From Acidimicrobiaceae bacterium (GTDB taxonomy: Bacteria; Actinomycetota; Acidimicrobiia; Acidimicrobiales; RAAP-2): a DNA stretch of 64,000 nucleotides. Shown here in pieces: positions 54,703 through 63,611 of this stretch. The notes beneath the pieces were generated by a model. The model worked only from the letters and a program-made list of their open reading frames with translations. It had not been told where the DNA came from and did no database searches. Position numbers and translations under genes: made by a program. The stretch covers positions 186,001 through 250,000 of the forward strand of contig PMOI01000010.1 of the NCBI GenBank assembly GCA_003162475.1. The letters run 5' to 3'. Numbering within the stretch: the first letter of the stretch is position 1; each line of letters begins with the position of its first letter.

Positions 54703-56772
54703 TTGGGCACAGATCTAACGTCGTTCGGACCCGAGAGGTTCTCGAGTCGCGAACTCTCACGTCTCGAGTTCGGAGCGCGACTACTCGACCTCGGCGCGGA
54801 CCAGAACCTGCCCATTCTCGAACGGTGCAAGTTCTTGGCGATCTTCGCCGAGATGATCGACGAGTTCTTTCAAGTTCGCGTCGTGAGTCTCGAAGACAAG
54901 GTTGCGGCGGGAGTGCAGACGCCGTCCGTCGATGGCGTTCGACCTCGTCAGCAGTTGGCGGCAATTCGCGAGAGCGTGCTCGAACTCGTCGAGCGACAAG
55001 ACCGTCTTATGACCGACGCGATACTGCCCGAACTCGCGGCGGGTGGCATCGCCATCGTTCGCCACGACGACCTCGACGACGAAGCCAAGTCGGCACTCGC
55101 CAAGTACTTCGACGAAAACGTCTATCCCGTTTTGACGCCCCTTGCGGTCGATCCCGGCCACCCCTTTCCCATGATCTCGAACCTCTCGCTGAACATCGCC
55201 GTGTCGGTGCGCGACGACCTCACGAACGACGAACGAAGCGCACGCGTGAAGGTACCCAACTCGCTACCGCGCTTCCTCCAAGCCGGGCCCGACCAGTGGT
55301 GTCTGTTAGAGGACCTAATCATCGCGCACCTGGACCGACTGTTCCCGGGCATGACGATCGGACGCGCTGATCTCTTTCGCGTGACGAGGAACGCGGACCT
55401 CACCCTCGAAGAGGACGAGGCCGACGACCTCCTGGTGGCGCTCGAAGTGGAGCTTCGACGCCGGCGCTTCGGTGAGGCGTTGCGCGTGGAGATTCAGCGC
55501 GGAATGTCCGAAGAGTTCTTGAAGTTGCTCGTCGACCAACTCGAACTCGATCCGTCGAACGTCTACGTCACGGACACGATGCTGGGACTGAGCGACCTCT
55601 GGGGCCTCTACAAGTTCGACCGTCCCGATCTCAAGGGTGAGGACTGGTCGCCGTTGACGCCGAAGCGTCTCCTCGATGGGGACCACGTGGGCGACGTCTT
55701 CGCGGCCATTCGTGACGGTGACATCTTGTTGCACCACCCCTACGAGTCCTTCACCGACTCGGTCGAACAGTTCACCGCCCAAGCTGCCCTCGATCCCAAG
55801 GTCGTCGGCGTGAAGCAGGCGCTGTACCGCACGTCGGGTGACTCACCCATCGTCGCGTCGTTGATTCACGGCGCGGAACGCGGAAAACAGGTCGTGGCCC
55901 TCGTGGAACTGAAGGCGCGCTTCGACGAGGCCGCCAACATCGAGTGGGCCAAGGCGCTCGAAGACGCGGGCGTGCACGTCGTCTACGGCATCGTGGGCCT
56001 GAAGACACACTCGAAGATCACGTTGGTGTTGCGCTCCGAGGGCGACACGACCGTTCGCTACGTGCACATCGGCACCGGGAACTACAACGACAAGACGGCG
56101 CGTATCTACGAGGACTTCGGTCTCTTGACCAGCGACCCCGCGATCAGCCACGACGTCGGTGAGCTCTTCAACTTTCTCACGGGCTTCTCGCGGATTGGCA
56201 ACTACGAAAAGCTCATCGTGAGTCCACTGAACACCAGGTCGCGCGTCGTGGAACTCATTAACGCCCAGCGCGACCGTGGCGCGCTCGGCAAGATCGCCAT
56301 CAAGGTGAACGGACTGACCGATCCCACTATCATCGACGCGCTCTACGAAGCCAGCATCGAAGGTGTCGAGATCCGCATGGTGGTTCGTACCCTGTGCAGT
56401 CTTCGTCCGGGCGTCGCCGGTCTGTCGGAGAACATCAAGGTCCACTCGTTGGTGGGCGAGTTCCTCGAGCACTCGCGGATCTTCGCCTTTGGTAGCCAGG
56501 GCGACCCCGACTTCTCGATCTACATCGGATCGGCCGACCTCATGGAGCGAAACCTGGACCGACGTGTTGAGGTGCTGGTGCCCATTGAAGATCCGTCGCT
56601 GCAGAGCGACCTACTCGAAGCCTTCGAGATCACGTGGAGGGACGACCTCTTCACGTGGGTGCTCGGTACCGATCGTCGTTGGCGCCGTCTGCAACCGGTG
56701 AACAACTTCTCCGCGCAGCGCGAGTTCAAACGTCTGGCAATGGATCGGTCGCGCTCGCTTTCCCAGGTGTAG
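54703..56772 (+). CDS. ppk1: Polyphosphate kinase 1
   Basis: The 689-residue enzyme starts with TTG at 54703. It has the N-terminal helical domain (SRLEFGARLLDLGADQNLPI), the head domain (FFQVRVVSLEDKV) and two PLD-like catalytic domains. The autophosphorylated His is His436 in LKTHSKITLVLR; YRTSGDSPIVASLIHG and YIGSADLMERNLDRRVEVL are also diagnostic. It makes polyphosphate from ATP. The end overlaps the convergent membrane protein gene by 47 bases. Confidence 0.95.
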   Translation: MGTDLTSFGPERFSSRELSRLEFGARLLDLGADQNLPILERCKFLAIFAEMIDEFFQVRVVSLEDKVAAGVQTPSVDGVRPRQQLAAIRESVLELVERQDRLMTDAILPELAAGGIAIVRHDDLDDEAKSALAKYFDENVYPVLTPLAVDPGHPFPMISNLSLNIAVSVRDDLTNDERSARVKVPNSLPRFLQAGPDQWCLLEDLIIAHLDRLFPGMTIGRADLFRVTRNADLTLEEDEADDLLVALEVELRRRRFGEALRVEIQRGMSEEFLKLLVDQLELDPSNVYVTDTMLGLSDLWGLYKFDRPDLKGEDWSPLTPKRLLDGDHVGDVFAAIRDGDILLHHPYESFTDSVEQFTAQAALDPKVVGVKQALYRTSGDSPIVASLIHGAERGKQVVALVELKARFDEAANIEWAKALEDAGVHVVYGIVGLKTHSKITLVLRSEGDTTVRYVHIGTGNYNDKTARIYEDFGLLTSDPAISHDVGELFNFLTGFSRIGNYEKLIVSPLNTRSRVVELINAQRDRGALGKIAIKVNGLTDPTIIDALYEASIEGVEIRMVVRTLCSLRPGVAGLSENIKVHSLVGEFLEHSRIFAFGSQGDPDFSIYIGSADLMERNLDRRVEVLVPIEDPSLQSDLLEAFEITWRDDLFTWVLGTDRRWRRLQPVNNFSAQREFKRLAMDRSRSLSQV

Positions 56773-57787
56773 CTTCCGCCGGGCGACGCCACTGCAGACT
56801 CGCGTAGGAGATACCGCCGAGCGGTATGGGTATCCAGAAGTTCACGAGACGGTACGCGAGCACCGCCAGAATCGCCTGACTGTGGGGCACGCCAAAACCC
56901 ACGAGGGAACCAATGAGCACACCCTCGACGACGCCCAATCCCGCGGGCGTCACCGGTATAGCCGCGAGGACGTTCGCGAGGCCGTAGGCGACGAGGAGGT
57001 CAACGGGTGACACCACGGACCCGAAGGACCAAAGAAAGACCCACAGGCACGTAGCGTCCAAGAGCCAATTGAGCGCAGCCCAGGTGAAGGCCCACCACAA
57101 AGTTCGTCGGTTGTTGATGAGCAGCGTGATGCGATCGGCGACTTTCCTTAACAACGCCGACACGGCGTCGGGGTTGATGGAGGGCACGCGACGAGCCACG
57201 ACCCGTAGCCACGCGTCGGCGCGTCGCTGGCCCCTCGTGATCAGCAAAATCGTGCCGAAGAAGGCCAGGAGGAGAAAGACCCCGGCGAGCGCGGCGAAGC
57301 CGTAGGCCGGGTTGAAACCGTCGAGGGGGATCGAGATCACGAGCGCGATCCAAAAGATGACGTTGAGCACGACCGCCGAGCCCGATCCCTGCGCGGCGAG
57401 GCCGAAGGCGTTCGTGTCGCGCGGGACGCCGAGTTCGTTGAAGATTCGGTACGCCAGCGCCCCCGCGGGCGCCGTGCCGCCGGGCACGACGTGGCTGATC
57501 GCGAGTCCGGCCATGTTGACGCGCAGCGTGTTGTAGCGACTCGGGGCGTAAGGGTAGAGCACGGTGCGCGTGAGTTCGACGTAGGCGAAGATCGCGCCGA
57601 CCTCTAGGAGAACGCCGAGGGTCACCAGGATGGGGTTCACCGTGGCGAGCAGGGGCAGCGACGAGCGAGCCGATCCGAATTGGGGCAATACAAAATACAG
57701 GAAAACGAAGACCAGGGAGCCGAAACTAAGAATGAGTCGAATCTCACGTGGCAACGCAAGACGTTTCTTCGAGACGGCTTCGGGCAT
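56726..57787 (-). CDS. Lysylphosphatidylglycerol synthase TM-like (UPF0104) membrane protein
   Basis: The 353-residue protein has seven to eight membrane helices and the family segments LAISHVVPGGTAPAGALAYRI and PVTPAGLGVVEGVLIGSLVGFG. These belong to the flippase-like UPF0104/AglD family, often beside glycosyltransferases; the mannosyl-phosphate synthase gene diverges from it (57873). A role in moving lipid-linked sugars is inference. The C terminus overlaps ppk1. Confidence 0.82.
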   Translation of the reverse strand: MPEAVSKKRLALPREIRLILSFGSLVFVFLYFVLPQFGSARSSLPLLATVNPILVTLGVLLEVGAIFAYVELTRTVLYPYAPSRYNTLRVNMAGLAISHVVPGGTAPAGALAYRIFNELGVPRDTNAFGLAAQGSGSAVVLNVIFWIALVISIPLDGFNPAYGFAALAGVFLLLAFFGTILLITRGQRRADAWLRVVARRVPSINPDAVSALLRKVADRITLLINNRRTLWWAFTWAALNWLLDATCLWVFLWSFGSVVSPVDLLVAYGLANVLAAIPVTPAGLGVVEGVLIGSLVGFGVPHSQAILAVLAYRLVNFWIPIPLGGISYASLQWRRPAEATPGKASATDPLPDV

Positions 57788-57872
57788 AGGACTTCCTCTA
57801 GCGTGTCACGTTCTCACCCCGCGTCGGGGGAACTCAACGGGTTCAGCCTAGGCCACGTTGTAGAGTCTCCTA

Positions 57873-58604
57873 ATGCGCACGTTGGTGGTACTTCCCACGT
57901 ACAACGAGATTCTCAACGTCGCTGAGATGCTCACCGCTCTGCGCAACGCCGTTCCCGAGTGCCACATCCTCGTCGTCGACGACGCCAGTCCGGACGGCAC
58001 CGCCGCGAGAGCAAGAGAACTGAATGAGCAACTCGGCCAGATCGACGTGCTCGAGCGCACCGCCAAGAGTGGACTCGGTCGCGCCTATCGTGCGGGCTTC
58101 GCGTGGGGACTCGAAGCCGACTTCGACCACTTCGTCGAGATCGACTGCGACTTCTCGCACGATCCCCTCGCTCTCGCGGGACTGCTGGCGGCGGCGAATG
58201 AGCACGAGGTCGTGATCGGATCGCGCTACGTGCCAGGCGGAACGATCCCGCGCTGGAGGTTGTCGCGTCGACTGCTCTCGCGCGGGGGCAACCAGTACGC
58301 GTCGACCCTGCTCGGACTCAAGGTCGCCGATTCGACGTCGGGATTTCGGGTCTACGCGAAATCGGCGCTGGAGAAGATCGACTACGAGACCGTGACGGCC
58401 GACGGCTACGGGTTTCAGATCGAGATGACGTATCGCGCGCGACGTCACGGCGCCTCGATCATCGAGGTGCCGATCTCCTTTTCGGATCGACAACGAGGCG
58501 TGTCCAAGATGTCGGGAGCGATCGTGGTCGAAGCGCTGGCGCTCGTGACGAAGTGGGCGATTGAACGTCCGTTCAAGCGCGAAGCGTCACACGCGGTCAA
58601 CTAG
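57873..58604 (+). CDS. ppm1: Polyprenol monophosphomannose synthase (GT2)
   Basis: The 243-residue GT2 enzyme begins TLVVLPTYNEILNVAEML, with the Asp-containing VVDDASPDGTA, EIDCDFSHDP for metal binding, and GSRYVPGG and VPISFSDRQRGVSKMSG in the C-terminal part. These fit dolichol/polyprenol-phosphate mannose synthases. It transfers mannose from GDP-mannose to polyprenyl phosphate for periplasmic mannosylation of PIM/LM or proteins. It lacks the C-terminal or N-terminal membrane domains found in fused mycobacterial forms. It overlaps menF tail to tail by 18 bases. Confidence 0.88.
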   Translation: MRTLVVLPTYNEILNVAEMLTALRNAVPECHILVVDDASPDGTAARARELNEQLGQIDVLERTAKSGLGRAYRAGFAWGLEADFDHFVEIDCDFSHDPLALAGLLAAANEHEVVIGSRYVPGGTIPRWRLSRRLLSRGGNQYASTLLGLKVADSTSGFRVYAKSALEKIDYETVTADGYGFQIEMTYRARRHGASIIEVPISFSDRQRGVSKMSGAIVVEALALVTKWAIERPFKREASHAVN

Positions 58605-59828
58605 TACCGACGTCAAGACGCTCGCGAGTTTGTCCCTGGTCTCTTCGCGTTCGGCGATAGGGTCGGACTCACTCACGATTCCCGCACCGGCCCACGCTTC
58701 GAACTCTCGGCCCTTCACCAAGACGCCGCGAATGCCGATCCACCACTCGCCGTCGCCTCGCTCGTCCATCCAACCGAGCGGTCCCGCGTAGTGACCACGG
58801 TCGTGTTGCTCGAGGCGACGGATGAGGTCGTACGCGCTCTCTCTTGGGACGCCGCCTACCGCGGCCGTGGGGTGGAGCAGGCGCAGCACTTCGAGCGCGT
58901 CGGGCGCGGTGTCGAGGTTGTTCGAGCGCGCGCTCACCCAGGCGCCCAAGTGCGCCACAGTGCGCAGCGTGACGATCGAGGGTTCGGGGTCGGCGTAGAC
59001 GTCGTCGTAGACGTTGGCTAGGTTTCGCACCACCTCGTCGACCAACACGCCGTACTCGTGAAGATTTTTCGTACTGCCGAGGAGCCACGTCTGGTAGTCG
59101 TCGGGCGCGACGTTGGGGGGCAGGGTGATCGTGCCCGCGAGGGGGTGGCACTGAATCTCCACGCCCGTTCGGCGCACCAGCAGCTCAGGACTGGCTCCGA
59201 CGAATCTCTGACCGTCGCTCGAGGGCAAGCTGTAGAGCGTGCAGATCGGCTCGCGGAGTCGGAGTCGTTGGGCAATTGCCGCGGTGTCGATGGGTTCGGG
59301 CACCGAACCCAGCACGGCGCGCGCCAGCACCACCTTGTCGATCTCCTTGCGGCGAAGAATCTCGACCGCGAGCGCGACGTTGTGCGCGTACTCCTCGGGC
59401 GTTGGTTGATACGTCAGCGAGCGAAGACTCTGGGTCTCTTGCGTGGGATCCTTGGCCGCGTCGTACCACTCGCGCCAGTCGCTCGACCCCTCGAGACAGG
59501 TCAACCACGTCTCGCCCGATGCGGACTGGGTGATCAAGAACTCGGGTATCTGTAGCTCTCCGGGAGCGTTTCGATCGAAAGGCAACGTCGCGAAGGCAAC
59601 GACGCCCGTGCCCGCGGGGCCGTCGTCGCCAACGACCTCGTGGCGCGCCAGCGCCGCCGTGGCGTTCGTGGGTGAATCGAGACCCGCACCGAGCTCAACG
59701 CGATCGACGATGCGTCCGAATCCCGCGCGAAGGATTTCGGGCGATTCGACGAGCCACCCATCGCGAGCACCGAGTGCGCGTAACGTCTCCGCCCGAAGGG
59801 GACTGATGGAGGAACGGACGAACTTCAC
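58587..59828 (-). CDS. menF: Isochorismate synthase (MenF type)
   Basis: The 413-residue chorismate-binding enzyme has the conserved IDKVVLARAVLGSV with the base Lys, FVGASPELLVRR, CHPLAGTITL, HLGAWVSARS, LLHPTAAVGGVPRESA and GPLGWMDERGDGEWWIGIR with the Mg-binding Glu residues. It converts chorismate to isochorismate at the start of menaquinone synthesis; a salicylate or siderophore role is the alternative. The menG gene immediately upstream overlaps it by four bases and supports menaquinone. Confidence 0.88.
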   Translation of the reverse strand: MKFVRSSISPLRAETLRALGARDGWLVESPEILRAGFGRIVDRVELGAGLDSPTNATAALARHEVVGDDGPAGTGVVAFATLPFDRNAPGELQIPEFLITQSASGETWLTCLEGSSDWREWYDAAKDPTQETQSLRSLTYQPTPEEYAHNVALAVEILRRKEIDKVVLARAVLGSVPEPIDTAAIAQRLRLREPICTLYSLPSSDGQRFVGASPELLVRRTGVEIQCHPLAGTITLPPNVAPDDYQTWLLGSTKNLHEYGVLVDEVVRNLANVYDDVYADPEPSIVTLRTVAHLGAWVSARSNNLDTAPDALEVLRLLHPTAAVGGVPRESAYDLIRRLEQHDRGHYAGPLGWMDERGDGEWWIGIRGVLVKGREFEAWAGAGIVSESDPIAEREETRDKLASVLTSVLVDRV

Positions 59829-60517
59829 GTGTTCCTCGTCGCGAGGAACTGCTGACTGAGTCCACCCATGACCCGGCGGTGATTGACGGCGGAGAAACCG
59901 GCCCGGTTCAACATGGCGACGATCTCTGGCGATTCCGGTAGGTAGGCCGTCGACGCGGGCAGGTAGTGGTACGCCGCGCGGTCCGAGACGAGAGACCCGA
60001 TGAAGGGGACCGCTCTGCGAAACCAGAGTCGAAAGCCCGCGCGCCAGAGTCCCGAGCTGGGTTCGGCGACCTCGAGCAGCGAGAGGCGTCCCCCGGCGCG
60101 AAGGACCCGCGCCATCTCGGCGAAGGTCGCTTGAAGGTCGGTGAAGTTGCGAAGCGCGTAACCGCAGGTGATGCCGTCGAAACTGGCGCTACGAAACGGG
60201 AGCTTCGACGCGTCCGCTTGGACGCGTTCGCGAACCGCTCTGGCGGTGGCGAGCATGTTGTAACTGAGGTCGGTCGCGACCGCCCGTTGGCCCTGATGGT
60301 GGAGTTCGCGAGCGAAGTCGCCCGTGCCCGCGGCGACGTCTAAGACGAGACTGCGCGGCGCGAGTCGAAGGTCATTGACGGCTCGTCGACGCCAGCGGCC
60401 GTCGAGACCGAAGGTCATGAGTTTGTTCACGAGCTCGTAGCGAGGGGCGATGGCGTCGAACATCGAGCGAACCTGTTGCGTCTTCTCGTCGCCTTGAGGA
60501 AGGGGAGTACTGGTCAA
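59825..60517 (-). CDS. menG: Demethylmenaquinone methyltransferase MenG/UbiE
   Basis: I take the TTG at 60517 (LTSTPLPQGDEKTQQVRSMF), since the longer frame overlaps the maoC gene. The 230-residue methyltransferase has the UbiE opening RSMFDAIAPRYELVNKLMTFGLD, the SAM motif VLDVAAGTGDFA, and motif YALRNFTDLQATFAEMARVL. It adds the methyl group in the last step of menaquinone synthesis. The maoC stop lies four bases upstream, so both are likely co-transcribed with menF. Confidence 0.92.
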   Translation of the reverse strand: MTSTPLPQGDEKTQQVRSMFDAIAPRYELVNKLMTFGLDGRWRRRAVNDLRLAPRSLVLDVAAGTGDFARELHHQGQRAVATDLSYNMLATARAVRERVQADASKLPFRSASFDGITCGYALRNFTDLQATFAEMARVLRAGGRLSLLEVAEPSSGLWRAGFRLWFRRAVPFIGSLVSDRAAYHYLPASTAYLPESPEIVAMLNRAGFSAVNHRRVMGGLSQQFLATRNT

Positions 60518-60521
60518 GGCG

Positions 60522-60977
60522 TTAGTGGTAGTAGCGAAACACGACTTGGGCAACGCACGAGGGCTTCGCGGCGTCTTTGACTTCAACGGTGACGTCGAGC
60601 GCGACTTGCACGCCGCCGGCAACCTCTTCGACCGAAGCGAGCGTGGCGCCGGCGCGTATCTCTGAACCCACGGGCACCGGCGACGTGAACCTGACTTTGT
60701 TCGAGCCGTAGTTCACGCCCATGCCGACGCCGTCGACTTTCATGACACCCCCGAGCAGCACCGGGATGAGGGACAATGTGAGATAGCCGTGCGCAATGGT
60801 GTGACCGAAGGGACCGGCGGCCGCGCGCTCAGGGTTGACGTGGATCCACTGATGATCTCCGGTCGCCTCGGCGAAGAGATTGACCTGTTCCTGCGTGACC
60901 AGCATGTACTCGGAGTAGCCGAGGTGCGTTCCCACCCGCGCCGACAGTTCGTCAATGCTCTTCACGTGCGTGACCAT
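60522..60977 (-). CDS. MaoC-like hotdog hydratase
   Basis: The start at 60977 is chosen because GGAGGTG lies upstream of this ATG. The 151-residue protein carries the hydratase motif FAEATGDHQWIHVNPERA...GPFGHTIAHGYLTLSL, with the catalytic Asp and His of R-specific enoyl hydratases. It would hydrate enoyl-CoA or act in fatty acid or polyketide metabolism. Nothing in the context fixes the substrate. Confidence 0.85.
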   Translation of the reverse strand: MVTHVKSIDELSARVGTHLGYSEYMLVTQEQVNLFAEATGDHQWIHVNPERAAAGPFGHTIAHGYLTLSLIPVLLGGVMKVDGVGMGVNYGSNKVRFTSPVPVGSEIRAGATLASVEEVAGGVQVALDVTVEVKDAAKPSCVAQVVFRYYH

Positions 60978-61054
60978 GGTGCACCTCCGTGGCAACACTA
61001 TCTTTCACCGATTGATCACCTGACGTGTCGCGCGAGCCCCCGTAGACTCGCTGC

Positions 61055-61759
61055 GTGAGCGAAGAGATAGTCAGTACGCCCCACCATCGCCAGATCAGTG
61101 ACGGGGGCTTTCGCGCGGCCCTCTTTGGGTTGATGGACGGGCTCGTCACGAACGTCTCGCTCATCTTGGGGTTCGCGGGGGCGAATCCCGGACACAACAT
61201 TGTTCGTCTCGCGGGACTCGCGGGACTGGTGTCGGGAGCCTTCTCGATGGGTAGCGGCGAGTACCTCTCGATGCGGGCCCAAAAGGAGCTCTACGGCTAC
61301 GAAATTGACGTCGAACGTCGCGCGCTCGCGGCCGAGCCGGAACTAGAACGTCAAGAACTTCGCGACATCTTCATTGGACGCGGCATCGACGCGGAGTTGG
61401 CCGAGCGACTCTCGACGGACTTGATGCGTGACCCCGATCTAGCGTTGCGGACGCACACGCGCGAAGAGCTCGGCGTCGACCCTTCGGCGACGGGATCACC
61501 GTGGATTGCGGCGATCTCGTCCTTCCTCTTCTTCTCGGTGGGCGCGCTGATCCCACTCCTGCCGTGGATCGTGGTCGGGTCGGGCAACGTCATGTGGTGG
61601 TCGGTGGGCCTCGCGGGAGTCTCCATCGTCTTCATCGGCGCGGCGGTGGGTCACTTCACGAGACGTGGCATCATCTACTCGGCCCTTCGAGCACTCATCA
61701 TCATGGGGCTCGCCTCGGTCGTGACCTTTGGCGTGGGCTACCTCGTGGGCGTGGGCTAG
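61055..61759 (+). CDS. VIT1/CCC1-family iron or manganese transporter
   Basis: The 234-residue protein starts with GTG. It shows FGLMDGLVTNVSLILGFAGA in the first helix and LVSGAFSMGSGEYLSMRAQKEL, both hallmarks of the VIT family, with Met and Glu residues for metal passage. The central cytoplasmic part (about 85-145) is helical and acidic, followed by three membrane helices. The likely role is Fe or Mn export or storage. Its end overlaps the convergent mshD gene by four bases. Confidence 0.85.
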   Translation: MSEEIVSTPHHRQISDGGFRAALFGLMDGLVTNVSLILGFAGANPGHNIVRLAGLAGLVSGAFSMGSGEYLSMRAQKELYGYEIDVERRALAAEPELERQELRDIFIGRGIDAELAERLSTDLMRDPDLALRTHTREELGVDPSATGSPWIAAISSFLFFSVGALIPLLPWIVVGSGNVMWWSVGLAGVSIVFIGAAVGHFTRRGIIYSALRALIIMGLASVVTFGVGYLVGVG

Positions 61760-62601
61760 GCGCGCACGAAGCGTACGAGTCGGTCTTCTCGTTCGAGACG
61801 AAAACCCAGCGAGTCGTAGAGCTTCTTAGCGGAGTCGTTGGACTCGTCAACGAAGAGCACGGCGTCCATGACACCTTTGCGAAAGAGGATGTTGAGACCC
61901 TGGGTCACCATGACGCGCCCGAGGTGGTGGCGCTGGAAGTCGGGATGCACCGATATCACGTAGATCTCCCCGAAGCGGTCGGGGTGCAGCTCGTGGACCT
62001 TGGTCCAACACGACGCGGCGATCCGTCCGTCGATCTCTATGAGTAGAAAGCCCGAGGGATCGAACCAGGGCTCGTGCGTTCGTTCGTCGAGGTCCGTCAG
62101 GTGCCAGGCGCCCTGCTCGGGGTGGTTCGCGAAGGCGGCGTTGTTCTGTTCGAGCCACGCCTCTTCGTCGTGGTGGGGCTCGAAGTTGCGTAGCAGCGCG
62201 CCCTCAGGCACGTCCTCTACCGGAACGGGAAGTTTGACGCGAAGTAGTTGCAACATTCGAATGACGTTGCCCTTGACGTACTCACATGATTTGGGCCCGC
62301 GGGTCCACCAGTCGACGACCTCGTGCGCCGCGAGCAGGTGCGCGAGTAACTCTTCGTCGTAGTCGCCGCCGCACATCTCGACAATCGCGTGTTCTTCACC
62401 CGACGACATGGCGTACTTGGTCAAGATGCCTTCGTCGTAGTAGAGCCAGTGTTGCGCACGCCAGCCGTGCACGACCGAGCGGCGGCGCCCCTCGTCAATC
62501 GCTTCGCGCCCGAGGAGGGCCTCGGTTCGATTGAGCAGGCTGAGCACGTCGAGTCGCTGCTGTGGTGACAACGCTTGGACACACCACCACGGAGAAGCCA
62601 T
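61756..62601 (-). CDS. mshD: Mycothiol synthase MshD (tandem GNAT)
   Basis: The 281-residue protein has two GNAT-type halves. The C-terminal half reads NNAAFANHPEQGAWHLTDL, EPWFDPSGFLLIEIDGR, CWTKVHE, GEIYVISVHPDFQRHHLGR and LFVDESNDSAKKLYDSLGFR, all matching MshD closely. It acetylates Cys-GlcN-Ins with acetyl-CoA to give mycothiol. The mshC-like gene at 22610-23731 provides the preceding step, which together suggest a working mycothiol pathway. Confidence 0.9.
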   Translation of the reverse strand: MASPWWCVQALSPQQRLDVLSLLNRTEALLGREAIDEGRRRSVVHGWRAQHWLYYDEGILTKYAMSSGEEHAIVEMCGGDYDEELLAHLLAAHEVVDWWTRGPKSCEYVKGNVIRMLQLLRVKLPVPVEDVPEGALLRNFEPHHDEEAWLEQNNAAFANHPEQGAWHLTDLDERTHEPWFDPSGFLLIEIDGRIAASCWTKVHELHPDRFGEIYVISVHPDFQRHHLGRVMVTQGLNILFRKGVMDAVLFVDESNDSAKKLYDSLGFRLEREDRLVRFVRA

Positions 62602-62623
62602 AGTCAGAGACTACCGGCGGGTC

Positions 62624-62812
62624 TTAGAGAGTCCGCCCCGCGACGCGAACGAGTCGCCGAAGCAGCGCTCCCACCGTTCGCTCCGCCGCCACGAGTTCGG
62701 CGTAGACGTCGGGGGCCATAGCGTCACCTTCGGCTTCGACGAGGGTGGTGATGCGCGTCGAGAGCTCGGTCATTGTCGAGGTGATGGTATTTAGTTCTGT
62801 CTGCATGCTCAT
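62624..62812 (-). CDS. Small helical protein
   Basis: This 62-residue frame has an ATG at 62812 preceded on the coding strand by GAGGTGGT at good spacing. The product is predicted to be one or two amphipathic helices (TELNTITSTMTELSTRITTL and AELVAAERTVGALLRRL), possibly a small coiled coil. It lies just upstream of mshD on the same strand, 22 bases away. No family recognised. Confidence 0.55.
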   Translation of the reverse strand: MSMQTELNTITSTMTELSTRITTLVEAEGDAMAPDVYAELVAAERTVGALLRRLVRVAGRTL

Positions 62813-62869
62813 TGGTGACCACCTCGTGCGCGGCGGGTTTCACCACGTTGGCGCATACTGTAATAGTTC

Positions 62870-63565
62870 ATGAGTACGACCGGGAACGACACGACCACGC
62901 ACGCGCTTCAGTGGTCCGTGCTGAAGGCCCGGGGACCCGAGACAGAGTCCTTCCTCCAGGGCCAACTCAGTCAGGATCTGGCCCTGGTCGACGAGGCCGG
63001 CGCGTGGGCCCTTATTCTCGAACCCGACAGCGTCGTCATGACGAGCTGTTTCGTGCAACGCCGTGAGGACGGTTTTGACATCACCGTGCCGAGAGAACTC
63101 GCCGAGGTCGCGACGAAACGACTGAAGAGATTCCTCCTCCGCACGAAGTGCACCATTGAGGTCGAAGAGGTTGACGAAGGACCCTTCGCCACGCTGGACG
63201 AACAGATCCGCGCCAACTGGCCGGGCGTGCGAGAGTTCGCCTTGGCTCTTACGCCACACTGCTTTGGCCGAGCGTTCGTGGCGGCCACGATCTCGTTTCA
63301 AAAGGGCTGCTTCACGGGTCAAGAGCTGGTCGGTCGATTAGACGCGCGCGGCTCGAGCGTCCCGTGGCGATTCGTGCACGTTCGTGGCACTAACTCCGCG
63401 AGCGTCGACGCGTACTTGAAGTCGAAGGGCCCCGCGGGCCCCCAGGGCGTGACGAGCGCGTGGATGACGAACGGTCGCCTCGAAGGCCTCGGTGTCGCGC
63501 ACCGTACGCTGCTCGGCGCGACCAGTGACGAAAGCGACGACGTGACCGTTGAAGAGGTTGCCTAA
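62870..63565 (+). CDS. YgfZ/GcvT-like folate-binding protein
   Basis: The 231-residue protein has the YgfZ signature FQKGCFTGQELVGRLDARG with the conserved Cys, and an N-terminal GcvT-like half (GPETESFLQGQLSQDLALVD). YgfZ proteins bind folate and help iron-sulfur enzymes keep working under oxidative stress. The protein is somewhat shorter than E. coli YgfZ (about 326 residues), lacking part of the C-terminal domain. ATG start chosen; a TrpF-like gene follows after 46 bases. Confidence 0.83.
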   Translation: MSTTGNDTTTHALQWSVLKARGPETESFLQGQLSQDLALVDEAGAWALILEPDSVVMTSCFVQRREDGFDITVPRELAEVATKRLKRFLLRTKCTIEVEEVDEGPFATLDEQIRANWPGVREFALALTPHCFGRAFVAATISFQKGCFTGQELVGRLDARGSSVPWRFVHVRGTNSASVDAYLKSKGPAGPQGVTSAWMTNGRLEGLGVAHRTLLGATSDESDDVTVEEVA

Positions 63566-63611
63566 GGCGATTCCTCCTTCGTGAGTAACGTACCAACCAT
63601 GGAGACGGTAC

